A DNA stretch of 64,000 nt from positions 1-64,000 of the forward strand of contig NZ_AJTQ01000342.1 in assembly GCF_000262345.1 (NCBI RefSeq). The letters run 5' to 3'. The position numbers and the translations under genes were made by a program. This DNA comes from Streptomyces xiaopingdaonensis (GTDB taxonomy: Bacteria; Actinomycetota; Actinomycetes; Streptomycetales; Streptomycetaceae). Shown here one piece after another: positions 45,756-54,734 of the stretch. Each line of letters opens with the position of its first letter. The stretch's first letter is position 1. The notes below the pieces were generated by a model. The model was not told where the DNA came from. It made no database searches and saw nothing but the letters and a program-made list of their open reading frames with translations.

Positions 45756-46832
45756 TCACTCCTTCTTGCGACGCGTCCCGAAGACGATCTCGTCCCAACT
45801 CGGTACCGCAGCCCGGCGACCGGGGCGTACGCCGTCGGCCTCGGCCTGGCGGTCCGTGCTGCCCTTGAGGCGGTCCCTGTGGGCGGCGACCGAGCGCGGC
45901 ATCAGGACGTCGGCGTAGGCGGAACCGGCGCTCGCCGCCGGTGCCGGCGGCTCGACCTCCTCCGGCTCCTCGACCTCCGCGCTTTCCGGCTCCTCCTGCT
46001 CGGTCTCGACGGGTGGCGCACTCGCCGACGCCGCCGGGGGAGCGGACTGCTGCTCGGGGACGACCATGTCGCCGCGGAAGCTCGGCACCGCCTCCAGGAG
46101 GCTGGTCAGCGAATCACGTTCGCCGTCGCCCGCGGTCTCGACCATGTCGTCGACGGGCAGGGCCTCCGACTCCGGCTCGGTCTCACGGGGTTGGCCGCTC
46201 TCGCGCTCCCGCGGCAGCCGTGCGATCCGCGGCACGAACGGGAAGCTCGGCTCCGGGGTGTCGTCGGCCTCGCCGATGAGGGAGCGTGCCCCCTCGTCGA
46301 CGGCCTGGACGAGACGGCGCGGTGGGTCGTAGGTCCACGTCGCGGAGTGCGCCTGGGCGGCCACGCGGTAGGCGAGCAGCACTTCCCAAGTGCCGTCGTC
46401 CCTGCGCCAGGAGTCCCAGTGCACGGTGTCCCGGTCGGCGCCGCGGAGGAGCAGGCGTTCGCTCACCGCTTCTCCGAGCTGCGGTCCCGAGTTCTCTCCG
46501 GGGCGGCGCACGGGCGTCTTCCGTGCCCGTTCGGCCATGAATGCCCGCTCCGCCAGCACCGGCCCTTCGAAGCGGCGTACCCGGTCGACCGGGATGCCCG
46601 CCATGGATGCGACCTCCTCGGCGGAGGCACCGGCTCGTATACGAGCCTGGATGTCCCGCGGGCGGAGGTGGCTCTCCACCTCGATCTCGATCTGGCCGAG
46701 CCGCGCACGGTCGTTGCGGACCGCGGCGCGCAGCCGCTCATCGATCGGAAGGGTGTATTCCGTGCTGTCGGCAGCTTTCAGCACCAGCCGTGTGCCGTCG
46801 TTGCTGACGGCCACGACACGCAGTTCGGGCAT
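45756..46832 (-). CDS. sepH: Cell-division regulator SepH (DUF3071)
   Basis: A 358-residue protein from ATG 46832 with GGGAGG 6 bases upstream. The N-terminal DUF3071 domain starts PELRVVAVSNDGTRLVL. It includes the helix-turn-helix SAEEVASMAGIPVDRVRRFEG near residue 80. The C-terminal half is acidic and proline-rich, ending with a conserved basic segment (RRAAVPSWDEIVFGTRRKKE). SepH binds FtsZ, promotes filament assembly and is needed for regular septation in Streptomyces. A perfect palindrome lies about 170 bases upstream. Confidence 0.93.
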   Translation of the reverse strand: MPELRVVAVSNDGTRLVLKAADSTEYTLPIDERLRAAVRNDRARLGQIEIEVESHLRPRDIQARIRAGASAEEVASMAGIPVDRVRRFEGPVLAERAFMAERARKTPVRRPGENSGPQLGEAVSERLLLRGADRDTVHWDSWRRDDGTWEVLLAYRVAAQAHSATWTYDPPRRLVQAVDEGARSLIGEADDTPEPSFPFVPRIARLPRERESGQPRETEPESEALPVDDMVETAGDGERDSLTSLLEAVPSFRGDMVVPEQQSAPPAASASAPPVETEQEEPESAEVEEPEEVEPPAPAASAGSAYADVLMPRSVAAHRDRLKGSTDRQAEADGVRPGRRAAVPSWDEIVFGTRRKKE

Positions 46833-46997
46833 GGGAACCTCCCGGGTGGTGCCTGCCGACGTCACGTGCGTCGCTGCTCCCACTAGACGAGTGTGGCCTG
46901 CCCGGGCGCAGCCTGCCACAACCTTGCCGACTTGCCCGACGTACCGAGCGAGTGCCCGAAGCCGCCGTTATGGCACGGTTACCTCCTTGCAACCCAT

Positions 46998-47014
46998 GGT
47001 GACCGTCGGTCACC
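46998..47014. promoter_or_regulatory. Perfect palindrome GGTGACC-GTC-GGTCACC
   Basis: It lies in the 447-base divergent gap between sepH and a membrane-protein gene. It contains GGTGA and TCACC half-sites like those of the BldD box (AGTGA-Nm-TCACC). Nothing else is recognised in the gap. BldD control is an inference. Confidence 0.4.
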
Positions 47015-47279
47015 CTGTGCAGCCTGCGCCGGTCAGTCCGAGACCAGGGCTCGCCACACTACTCCATTGGGCCACCCGGGTGGACCGCCTCGCCGCCGAA
47101 GTTGCTCCCCGGCAAGGGAGTTGGCACCCCGAGTCTCGCCGATCCCGGACGGCCTCGGACGGGGAACAGGGTAAGCGGGTGGGGAGCCTCACAGAAACCG
47201 CTTAAGCGGAACCATTGCCTTCGCCTGAAAGTCCCTTAGTCGTGCACAGTGGCTGAGAGTGTGCCAACAGGGGCGGTAA

Positions 47280-48389
47280 ATGGACAGAAGAGACCCAGCG
47301 GACCCTCCGAGCGACGAGGAGCAGCAGCAGGAGAAGGCGAAGCGGATCGACGTCAGCCCTGCGCAGGTGATGGGCAGCGCCGTCGCCGCGGTGATCGCGG
47401 CCTTCGCGGCCGGCCAACTCGGCGTCTACGGAACCTTCATAGGCGCCGGCGTGATGAGCCTCGTCGCCACCAGCGGTGGCCCGCTCTTCCAGCACTTCTT
47501 CCGCCGCACCGGCGAGCAGATCAAGGTCGTCACGGTCCAGCAGCGGCCGAGGACGCGTCGTCCCGCGCCGGAGGGGGCACCCTCCGCGCAGCACGACGAG
47601 GCGCGGGCAACCACAATTCTCCCCACGGTCCACCAGGCGGACGAGACGGTGGTGTTGCGTCCGGGCGAGGCGCCGAGGCTCCCGGTCACGGACGAGGCAA
47701 CGGCGGTGCACCGGGTTGACCCCGACGAGACCGTCGCGCTCCGCAAAAGCGCCGACCCGGACGCCACGACGGTCCTGCGCCCCGGCGAAGACCCCGAGGC
47801 GACGCGGCTGTTCGCCGCCGTGCCGCAGGCGCCGAACCGGCGGGAGCCGACCGAAGAGCCCTCGGAGGAGTTCACCGAGTCGAGCGTCCACGGGACCAAG
47901 TGGCGCGGCTGGAAGCGGACGCTGCTCCCCGCCGTGCTCGTCTTTGGCCTCGCCATCGGCGGCGTCACCCTCTACGAGGCGATCTCGGGACACAACGTCT
48001 CGGGCGGCAAGGGGACGTCGGTCAGCGACGTCTTCGGAGGCGGCGGTTCCTCCGACGGGAAGGACCCGGGCGACGCGGACGAGCCCGCGCAGGCGCCGGG
48101 CGAGACCGAGGAGGAGGACGGCGACGGCGGAGCCACTCCGCACGATCCGAGCCCCGAGGAGACCCGCGAGGGCGACACCGCCCCGCACACCCCCGCGCCC
48201 GACCCGACCGGCGAGACCGGAACCGGCGACGGCGAGACGGGTGCCGACCCGGGCCGGAGCGAGGCGCCGAGGGGAACCGGCCCGACGGAGACGGACCCGG
48301 ATGCCGACGAGCAGTCGGACCAGGACTCGTACCCGGAGGAGCAGCCCTCCGTCGGCGAGCCGGAGCAGGAGGCGCCCTCCGCGGAGTGA
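47280..48389 (+). CDS. Two-segment membrane protein, disordered
   Basis: A 369-residue protein. Hydrophobic segments are at about residues 30-65 (MGSAVAAVIAAFAAGQLGVYGTFIGAGVMSL in pieces) and 215-235 (LLPAVLVFGLAIGGVTLYEA). Between them lies a charged region with repeated TVVLRPGE-type phrases (ETVVLRPGE, TTVLRPGED). After the second helix the chain is a long acidic Pro/Gly/Thr/Glu-rich tail. The topology suggests a cytoplasmic loop and an extracellular disordered tail. The family is unrecognised. It is divergent from sepH and ends at a strong terminator. Confidence 0.75.
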   Translation: MDRRDPADPPSDEEQQQEKAKRIDVSPAQVMGSAVAAVIAAFAAGQLGVYGTFIGAGVMSLVATSGGPLFQHFFRRTGEQIKVVTVQQRPRTRRPAPEGAPSAQHDEARATTILPTVHQADETVVLRPGEAPRLPVTDEATAVHRVDPDETVALRKSADPDATTVLRPGEDPEATRLFAAVPQAPNRREPTEEPSEEFTESSVHGTKWRGWKRTLLPAVLVFGLAIGGVTLYEAISGHNVSGGKGTSVSDVFGGGGSSDGKDPGDADEPAQAPGETEEEDGDGGATPHDPSPEETREGDTAPHTPAPDPTGETGTGDGETGADPGRSEAPRGTGPTETDPDADEQSDQDSYPEEQPSVGEPEQEAPSAE

Positions 48390-48407
48390 TCCGGAGCGGA
48401 AGGGCGG

Positions 48408-48441
48408 CGAGGGCCGGACGGCAGAGGCTGTCCGGCCCTCG
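48408..48441. terminator. Bidirectional hairpin
   Basis: A perfect 12-base stem, CGAGGGCCGGAC with GTCCGGCCCTCG, lies between converging genes. Confidence 0.8.
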
Positions 48442-48450
48442 TGCGTGCGT

Positions 48451-49779
48451 TCAGTCGCCGAGGACGCGGCGGAGGTAGGCGTTGCCGAAGAGGCGGTCGG
48501 GGTCGAGGCGGTCGCGCAGCGAGCGGAACTCCTCGAAGCGCGGGTAGTTCTCGGCGAGGTAGGCGGCGTCCCTGGTGTGCAGCTTGCCCCAGTGCGGGCG
48601 CCCGCCGTGCGCCGTCATGATCGCCTCGACGGCCGTGAAGTACGGCTCGTAGCGCGTGCCGCGGTACATGTGCACCGCGACGTAGGCGGTCTCGCGGCCG
48701 CTCGCGGTGGAGAGCGCGATGTCGTCGGCCGGCGCCGTGCGGATCTCGACGGGGAAGCAGACGCGGAAGTCGCTGCGGTCGACCGCTTCGCGCACCTCGC
48801 GCAGGGCCGCCATCGCCGCCTCGCGCGGGAGGGCGTACTCCATCTCCACGAAGCGGACCCGGCGCGGGCTTGTGAAGACTTTGTAAGGGATGTCGGTGTA
48901 GCTGCGGGTCGAGAGCGCGCGGCTGGATATTCGGGCCATTCCGGGCACTGTCGCGGGTGCCGCCTTGCCGAGCGAACAGACCGCCTGGAAGACGCCGTTG
49001 GAGAGGAACTCGTCGTCTATCCAGCCGCGCACCCGCGGCAGCGGCCTGGCAGGTCCCTGGCTCCGGTTGTTCCGCTTGGTGTTGCACCCGTCCGTGTGCG
49101 GAAACCAGTAGAACTCGAAGTGCTCGTTGGTGGCGACGAGTTGGTCGAACTCCTCGGTGACCCGCGCGAACGGCATCGGCTCCTCGCGCGCGGTGAGCAG
49201 GAACTCCGGCTCGACGGCGAAGGTGATCTCGGTGACGACGCCGAGCGCGCCGAGCCCGACGCGGGCCGCGGCGAAGACCTCGGGGTTCTCCGTCCGCGAG
49301 CAGCGCAGGACGGCGCCGTCGGCGGTGACCAGCTCCAGGCCGACGATCTGCGCGGCGATGGCGGCGGAGTCGCGGCCCGTGCCGTGGGTGCCGGTGCTCA
49401 CCGCGCCCGAGACGGTCTGTTCCATGATGTCGCCCATGTTGGTGAGCGAGAGGCCGAGTTCGGCGAGTTCGCGGTTGAGCTGCTTGAGCGGGGTGCCCGC
49501 CGCGACGGTGACCGTCCCCTCCTCCCGGTCGACGCGGCGGATGCCCGTGAGCCGGTCGGGCCTGAGCATCAGGCCCTCGGTCTGCGCGGCCGCCGTGAAC
49601 GAGTGCCCCGTGCCGACGGCCTTCACGCGCAGCCCGTCCGCCGCGGCCTGCCGCACCGCGTCGGCGACCTCGTCCGTCGAGGCGGGCGCAGCCGTCCGCG
49701 CCGGGGAGGCGGTGACCGTTCCGGCCCAGTTGTGCCACCCCGCCCGCGCCGTGCGGTCGCTCGTCGCCTGCGCGCCCAT
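48451..49779 (-). CDS. FAD-linked D-arabinono-1,4-lactone oxidase-like protein
   Basis: A 442-residue flavoprotein. The N-terminal FAD-binding (PCMH-type) domain has VKAVGTGHSF, whose His is the usual covalent flavin site, then GTPLKQLNRELAELGLSL and SGAVSTGTHGTG. The C-terminal ALO domain contains YVAVHMYRGT and HWGKLHT. Members oxidise aldonolactones or sugar alcohols with oxygen. Start ATG 49779 gives the typical N-terminus. It is divergent from hemH over 316 bases in which no gene was found. Confidence 0.9.
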   Translation of the reverse strand: MGAQATSDRTARAGWHNWAGTVTASPARTAAPASTDEVADAVRQAAADGLRVKAVGTGHSFTAAAQTEGLMLRPDRLTGIRRVDREEGTVTVAAGTPLKQLNRELAELGLSLTNMGDIMEQTVSGAVSTGTHGTGRDSAAIAAQIVGLELVTADGAVLRCSRTENPEVFAAARVGLGALGVVTEITFAVEPEFLLTAREEPMPFARVTEEFDQLVATNEHFEFYWFPHTDGCNTKRNNRSQGPARPLPRVRGWIDDEFLSNGVFQAVCSLGKAAPATVPGMARISSRALSTRSYTDIPYKVFTSPRRVRFVEMEYALPREAAMAALREVREAVDRSDFRVCFPVEIRTAPADDIALSTASGRETAYVAVHMYRGTRYEPYFTAVEAIMTAHGGRPHWGKLHTRDAAYLAENYPRFEEFRSLRDRLDPDRLFGNAYLRRVLGD

Positions 49780-50095
49780 GTGATCCGTCCCCTCTCGCCG
49801 CGGTGCCGGCCGGATGTCCGGTCGGCGAGGCTGGGGGCGCGCACCGCCCCTCGACCGCGACGGTCCGGCGACGGACCGAGGGTGCGCGCCGGACGGGCCC
49901 GGCCCCGCGGCCAAGAGCGGTGTGCTCCCCGTCAGTTGGGGGAGGATCATACTCATGGTCGCGGTACCGGCCACCCGTACGGGCGGCCCCTTCGTGCGGG
50001 GCCTCCGGCCTTCGTGCGCCCGGGCGGCAAAGAGCCCGCGTACGCCCGCGGGCCCTGGGCGCGGCTCGCGTGCGCCGGATGGCAGGATCGGAGCT

Positions 50096-51253
50096 ATGTC
50101 CGATCCGCTGCCCCTCGACACCGCGCCCCCCGGGGACGGCTCCGCCGCTCCGTACGACGCCCTCCTCCTACTCTCCTTCGGCGGTCCCGAAGGCCCCGAC
50201 GACGTCGTCCCGTTCCTGGAGAACGTCACTCGCGGTCGCGGCATCCCGAGGGAGCGGCTGGAGGAGGTCGGCGCCCACTACTACCTCTTCGGCGGCGTCA
50301 GCCCCATCAACGAGCAGAACCGCAGGCTCCTCGACGCGCTCCGCAGCGACTTCGCCGAGCACGGCCTCGACCTGCCCGTCTTCTGGGGGAACCGCAACTG
50401 GGCGCCGTACCTCACGGACACGCTCCGCGAACTCTCCAAGGCCGGCTACCGCCGCGTCCTCACCTTCGCGACGAGCGCCTACGCGTCCTACTCGGGCTGC
50501 CGCCAGTACCGCGAGGACCTCGCCGCCGCCCTCGCCGTCCTGGAGGAGGAAGGACACCCGCTGCCGCACGTCGACAAGCTGCGGCACTACTTCAACCACC
50601 CGGGGTTCGTCGAGCCGGTCGTCGACGGCGTGCTCGCGGCCCTGGAGCAACTCCCCGCCGGAGTACGCGAGACCGCGCACCTGGCGTTCACCACGCACTC
50701 GATCCCGGACGCGGCAGCCGACACCTCGGGACCGCCGGCCGCGCACGGCCCGGGAGGCGCGTACGTCGCCGAACACCTCGACGTGGCACGGGTGATCGTG
50801 GACGCGGTGCGGGAGCGGACCGGCGTGGAGCACCCCTGGAACCTCGTCTACCAGTCGCGGAGCGGGCCGCCCTCGGTTCCGTGGCTCGAACCGGACATCT
50901 GCGACCACCTGGAGGAGCTGAAGGCGTCCGGCGCGTCGGCGGCCGTCATGGTGCCCGTGGGATTCGTCTCGGACCACATGGAGGTCAAGTACGACCTCGA
51001 CACCGAGGCGACGGCGAAGGCAGCCGAACTCGGGCTGCCCGTCGCCCGCTCGGCGACGGTCGGCGCCGACCCGCGCTTCGCGGCGGCCGTGCGTGACCTC
51101 GTCGAGGAGCGCGCAGCGGCGGAGCGCGGCGGCAGCCCCCAGCGCTGCGCCCTCGGCGCCCTCGGCCCCAGCCACGACGTCTGCCCCGTCGGCTGCTGCC
51201 CCGCGCGCACCCCCAAGCCGGCGGCCGCGGGCGCGGACAGCCCGTACTCCTGA
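50096..51253 (+). CDS. hemH: Ferrochelatase (coproporphyrin III type)
   Basis: A 385-residue class II chelatase. Signature residues are [23 protein letters not shown] at the start, the catalytic His in [10 protein letters not shown] and Glu in VPWLEPDI. The tail has CALGALG...DVCPVGCCP: cysteines suited to the 2Fe-2S cluster found in actinobacterial ferrochelatases. It inserts iron into coproporphyrin III in the Gram-positive haem pathway (protein also called CpfC). CAGGAT lies 7 bases before the ATG with no Shine-Dalgarno sequence. It probably forms an operon with the downstream phosphatase (26-base gap). Confidence 0.94.
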   Translation: MSDPLPLDTAPPGDGSAAPYDALLLLSFGGPEGPDDVVPFLENVTRGRGIPRERLEEVGAHYYLFGGVSPINEQNRRLLDALRSDFAEHGLDLPVFWGNRNWAPYLTDTLRELSKAGYRRVLTFATSAYASYSGCRQYREDLAAALAVLEEEGHPLPHVDKLRHYFNHPGFVEPVVDGVLAALEQLPAGVRETAHLAFTTHSIPDAAADTSGPPAAHGPGGAYVAEHLDVARVIVDAVRERTGVEHPWNLVYQSRSGPPSVPWLEPDICDHLEELKASGASAAVMVPVGFVSDHMEVKYDLDTEATAKAAELGLPVARSATVGADPRFAAAVRDLVEERAAAERGGSPQRCALGALGPSHDVCPVGCCPARTPKPAAAGADSPYS

Positions 51254-51279
51254 GCCGTACGCCAGCACGAAGGAGCGAA

Positions 51280-52098
51280 GTGACCGAAGCACCCGAACCG
51301 GACGAGCGGCTCAGGACCGAGCTGCTCGAACTCGCCCTGGAGGCGGCCGAGCGGGCCGGCGCCCTGCTGCGCGACGGCAGACCGGCGGACCTCGGGGTGG
51401 CCGCGACGAAGTCGAGCCCGATCGACGTCGTCACGGAGATGGACATCGCCTCGGAGAAGCTCGTCACGAGCTTCCTCGGCGAACGCCGCCCCGACGACGG
51501 CTTCCTCGGCGAGGAGGGCTCCGACAGCGCCGGGACCTCGGGCGTGCGCTGGGTCCTCGACCCGCTCGACGGCACCGTCAACTACCTCTACGGCCTGCCG
51601 GGCTGGGCGGTGTCGATCGCCGCCGAGTACCACGGGGAGGCCGTCGTGGGCGTGGTCTTCGCGCCGCTGCGCGAGGAGACGTTCCACGCGGTGCGCGGCG
51701 AGGGCGCCTTCCTGCGGGGACACCGGCTCGCCTGCCGGGCGGCGCCGCCGCTCGACCAGGCGCTCGTGGGCACCGGGTTCAACTACGTACAGCAGCGCCG
51801 TACGAGGCAGGCCGCGCTCGCCGCGCAGGTCCTGCCGCTGCTGCGGGACATCCGCCGGTCCGGCTCGGCGGCGATCGACCTCTGCGACGTCGCCGCGGGC
51901 CGCCTCGACGGCTTCTACGAACGGGGCCTGCATGCCTGGGACTTCGCAGCGGGCGACCTGATCGCCCGCGAGGCGGGCGCGCGCACCGGAGGCCGCCCCG
52001 GTGCGCCCCCCGGCAACGACCTCATGGTCGCGGGCTCGCCCGGCGTCTTCGACGCGCTCCAGCCGCTGCTGGACGAACTCGGCGCCTGGCACGACTAG
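51280..52098 (+). CDS. Inositol monophosphatase-family phosphatase
   Basis: A 272-residue enzyme from a GTG after AAGGAG. The metal-site motifs are VVTEMDIASEK, FLGEEGSD, WVLDPLDGTVNY and HAWDFAAGDLI. Members dephosphorylate inositol-1-phosphate, histidinol phosphate or fructose-1,6-bisphosphate; the sequence does not decide which. It is in an operon with hemH and ends at a strong terminator. Confidence 0.92.
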   Translation: MTEAPEPDERLRTELLELALEAAERAGALLRDGRPADLGVAATKSSPIDVVTEMDIASEKLVTSFLGERRPDDGFLGEEGSDSAGTSGVRWVLDPLDGTVNYLYGLPGWAVSIAAEYHGEAVVGVVFAPLREETFHAVRGEGAFLRGHRLACRAAPPLDQALVGTGFNYVQQRRTRQAALAAQVLPLLRDIRRSGSAAIDLCDVAAGRLDGFYERGLHAWDFAAGDLIAREAGARTGGRPGAPPGNDLMVAGSPGVFDALQPLLDELGAWHD

Positions 52099-52106
52099 TA
52101 CGCACA

Positions 52107-52141
52107 GATCGGCCGGCCTCCCGGGAGGAGGCCGGCCGATC
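52107..52141. terminator. Hairpin after the hemH operon
   Basis: A perfect 15-base stem, GATCGGCCGGCCTCC with GGAGGCCGGCCGATC, around a CGGGA loop. It lies between converging genes. Confidence 0.85.
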
Positions 52142-52164
52142 CCCGTGCGGACGTCACCGGGGTG

Positions 52165-52338
52165 TCAGTTGTGGACGGGGCCGAGCTCGACTCCGTGCTC
52201 GGCGGCGAGGCGCTGGAGGTCCTCCAGCTCCTCCTGTTCGACGTCCACGAGGAACTCGTCCCCCGTTTCGCGGGCGTGGCGCAGGTCGGTCTCGGTGCTC
52301 CTTATGCGTTGCAGGAGTCCTGCGGTGAACGCGTCCAT
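52165..52338 (-). CDS. Small 57-residue protein
   Basis: An ATG at 52338 preceded by GAGGGGG opens a 57-codon frame ending TGA at 52165. The product begins MDAFTAGLLQRI and ends EHGVELGPVHN. It is acidic and strongly helical (TETDLRHARETGDEF, EQEELEDLQRLAAE), compatible with a coiled-coil hairpin. Codons are normal for the genome (almost all end in G or C), and the gene has its own converging terminator. I know of similar short proteins at this place in Streptomyces but no function. Confidence 0.7.
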   Translation of the reverse strand: MDAFTAGLLQRIRSTETDLRHARETGDEFLVDVEQEELEDLQRLAAEHGVELGPVHN

Positions 52339-52589
52339 GAGTGCGCCCCCTCGTCATGGGTCGGCGGCACGGGGATGTGCCGAGGGTTGATGTGCTCACT
52401 CAGATCACCGTGGCCTTCGGGGAGCGTCAGCAGCTCGGGGTGGCTTGCCGCGCACGGGGGGTGATCGTGGGTGTTCTCTGGTACTCCCCAGGCGCTTCCC
52501 GGTGGAAACCTCAACGACACCGAAAAATCGGCTAGTAGTGCGCCCGCGTGCTTCCGTGCGCCTGTCGTGCGCCGGGGCCCCGGGCGGTC

Positions 52590-52606
52590 TTACCGCTGGT
52601 TTACCG
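52590..52606 (+). promoter_or_regulatory. 11-bp phased direct repeat TTACCG upstream of cutR
   Basis: TTACCG occurs at 52590-52595 and 52601-52606, one helical turn apart, the layout recognised by OmpR/PhoB-type response regulators. It lies about 160 bases before the cutR start. Autoregulation by CutR is inferred. The rest of the 425-base gap shows only a 6-6-6 palindrome, CGGCAC-GGGGAT-GTGCCG, at about 52366-52383. Confidence 0.4.
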
Positions 52607-52763
52607 GCGTTCAGGCACGATGGTGGGGTCGGTACCCGTGCTCCTCGCCTGCGCCCTCACCGCGCGCCGGAGAGCGGCCCCCCGCACATCCCGCCCGCCC
52701 GGTGTGCGGCGGCGCACGCGGTGCCCGGGGCGGGGAGCAGAGCACGAAGGGAAGGAAAGCGCC

Positions 52764-53417
52764 GTGCGCGTACTCGTCGTGGAGGACGAGCAACTCCTCG
52801 CGGACGCCGTCGCCACCGGCCTGCGCCGCGAGGCGATGGCCGTCGACGTGGTCTACGACGGGGCCGCGGCCGAGGAGCGCATCGACGTCAACGACTACGA
52901 CGTCGTCGTGCTCGACCGGGACCTCCCCGTGGTCCACGGTGACGACGTCTGCCGCCGCATCGTAGACCTCGGCCTGCCGACGAGGGTCCTGATGCTCACC
53001 GCCTCCGGCGACGTCAGCGACCGCGTGGAGGGCCTCGAACTCGGCGCCGACGACTACCTCCCCAAGCCCTTCGCCTTCTCCGAACTCACCGCGCGCGTAC
53101 GCGCGCTGGGCCGACGGACGACGGCGGCCCTGCCACCGGTCCTGGAGCGCGCCGGCATCACGCTCGACCCCAACAGGCGCGAGGTCCACAGGGACGGCGA
53201 GCCGGTGCAGCTCGCGCCGAAGGAGTTCGCCGTCCTCGAGGTCCTGCTGCGGAGCGAGGGCACGGTCGTCTCGGCCGAGCAGCTCCTGGAGAAGGCGTGG
53301 GACGAGAACACCGACCCCTTCACCAACGTCGTCCGCGTCACCGTGATGACCCTGCGCCGGAAGCTCGGTGAGCCTCCCGTGATCGTCACGGTGCCCGGCG
53401 CCGGCTACCGGATCTGA
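52764..53417 (+). CDS. cutR: Response regulator CutR (OmpR family)
   Basis: A 217-residue regulator from GTG 52764 after GAAGGGAAGGA. The receiver domain has the acidic pocket EDE (residues 7-9), phospho-acceptor Asp51 in VVLDRDLP, Thr in MLTASG and Lys in YLPKPF. The winged-helix DNA-binding domain follows (residues about 125-217, ending VTVPGAGYRI). It forms an operon with cutS, 4 bases apart. In Streptomyces CutRS responds to secretion or redox stress and influences antibiotic production. Confidence 0.95.
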   Translation: MRVLVVEDEQLLADAVATGLRREAMAVDVVYDGAAAEERIDVNDYDVVVLDRDLPVVHGDDVCRRIVDLGLPTRVLMLTASGDVSDRVEGLELGADDYLPKPFAFSELTARVRALGRRTTAALPPVLERAGITLDPNRREVHRDGEPVQLAPKEFAVLEVLLRSEGTVVSAEQLLEKAWDENTDPFTNVVRVTVMTLRRKLGEPPVIVTVPGAGYRI

Positions 53418-53421
53418 CCCC

Positions 53422-54663
53422 GTGAGCGCCGCACCGCCGCCGTCCGCGCCGCCGAAGCCCACCTGGGACCCGCCCTCGCCGCCCAAGTCCCCGCCGTGGC
53501 TGCGCCCGACGATCCGGATAAGGCTGACGCTGCTCTACGGCGGCATGTTCCTCATCGCCGGGATGCTGCTGCTCACCATCATCTACCTGCTCGCCGCGCA
53601 GGCGCTGCGGGACGGCAGTCAGCTCCCCTTCCGCCTCCTCGACGGCAGCGCACAGCTCACCTCGGACAACTGTCCGGGGCTCGCCGACGGCCGGCTCACG
53701 AGCGACGTCTTCATGCAGCGCCTCGCCGAGTGCACGGACGAGCAGCGCCGCCTCGCGCTCGACCAGCTCCTCCAGCGCTCGCTCATGGCGCTGCTCGGTC
53801 TCGCCGTCGCCGCGTTCGCCTTCGGGTACGTCATGGCGGGACGCGTCCTCTCGCCGCTCGGCCGGATCACCCGGACCGCGCGGCAGGTCGCCGGCTCGGA
53901 CCTGCACAAGCGGATCGAACTGGAGGGTCCCGACGACGAGTTGAAGGAGCTCTCCGACACCTTCGACGACATGCTCGACCGCCTCGACCGCGCCTTCGAG
54001 GCGCAGCGCAGGTTCGTCGCCAACGCCTCGCACGAGCTGCGCACCCCCCTGGCGATCAACCGCACGCTCCTGGAGGTCCAGCTCGCCGACCCCGAGTCCT
54101 CGCCCGAGCTGCACCAGTTGGGCAAGACGCTCCTCGCCACCAATGAGCGCAGCGAGCAGCTCGTCGAGGGGCTTCTGCTGCTCGCGCGGAGCGAGAACGA
54201 GATCGTCGACCGCAAACCGGTCGATCTCGCCGAGGTCGCGGGGCAGGCCGTGGAGCAGGCGCGCGGTGAGGCGGAGACGGCAGGAGTCGAGCTGCGCGGC
54301 GTCCGTCACCCCGCGTACGTACAGGGGAACGGAGTGCTGCTGGAGCGCGTCGCGTTGAACCTCGTGCAGAACGCCGTGCGGTACAACCTCCCCGAGGACG
54401 GCTGGGTTTCGGTGGACACCGAGGTACTGCCGGGGCAGGCGGTGCTCGTCGTGGAGAACACCGGACCGGCCGTGCCCGCGTACGAAGTCGACAACCTCTT
54501 CGAGCCGTTCCGGCGTCTCCGCTCGGAGCGGACGGGAAGCGACCGGGGTGTCGGGCTCGGTCTGTCGATCGTGCGGTCCGTGGCACGGGCGCACGGGGGC
54601 GTGGTGACCGCCGAGCCGCGGGAGGAAGGGGGGCTGAGGTTGAGGGTCGCGCTGCCCGTCTGA
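53422..54663 (+). CDS. cutS: Sensor histidine kinase CutS
   Basis: A 413-residue kinase from a GTG. A Pro-rich N-terminus leads to TM1 (about residues 33-58), an extracellular loop (59-115), TM2 (118-139), HAMP, the HisKA box NASHELRTPLAIN and an HATPase domain (NLVQNAVRYN, DRGVGLGLSIV). The loop has exactly two cysteines, Cys84 (SDNCPG) and Cys104 (AECTDE). These are the residues reported to sense disulfide-bond formation outside the cell. It phosphorylates CutR. Confidence 0.95.
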   Translation: MSAAPPPSAPPKPTWDPPSPPKSPPWLRPTIRIRLTLLYGGMFLIAGMLLLTIIYLLAAQALRDGSQLPFRLLDGSAQLTSDNCPGLADGRLTSDVFMQRLAECTDEQRRLALDQLLQRSLMALLGLAVAAFAFGYVMAGRVLSPLGRITRTARQVAGSDLHKRIELEGPDDELKELSDTFDDMLDRLDRAFEAQRRFVANASHELRTPLAINRTLLEVQLADPESSPELHQLGKTLLATNERSEQLVEGLLLLARSENEIVDRKPVDLAEVAGQAVEQARGEAETAGVELRGVRHPAYVQGNGVLLERVALNLVQNAVRYNLPEDGWVSVDTEVLPGQAVLVVENTGPAVPAYEVDNLFEPFRRLRSERTGSDRGVGLGLSIVRSVARAHGGVVTAEPREEGGLRLRVALPV

Positions 54664-54706
54664 GTCTCTCGACGGTGCCGGACGGGCGGGAGGCCGGGTG
54701 TGAAAT

Positions 54707-54734
54707 CCGGTCGGATTCCGGTCTGTTTCCGGTC
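54707..54734 (+). promoter_or_regulatory. Three CCGGTC direct repeats at 11-bp spacing
   Basis: CCGGTC occurs at 54707-54712, 54718-54723 and 54729-54734, each exactly 11 bases apart, starting 43 bases after the cutS stop. This is a response-regulator-like array in non-coding DNA. What it controls is unknown. Confidence 0.45.

Noticed and set aside
49780-50095. N-terminal extension of hemH or a small gene before it
   Set aside because: The frame is open but gives a low-complexity peptide; ferrochelatase homology starts just after the ATG at 50096.
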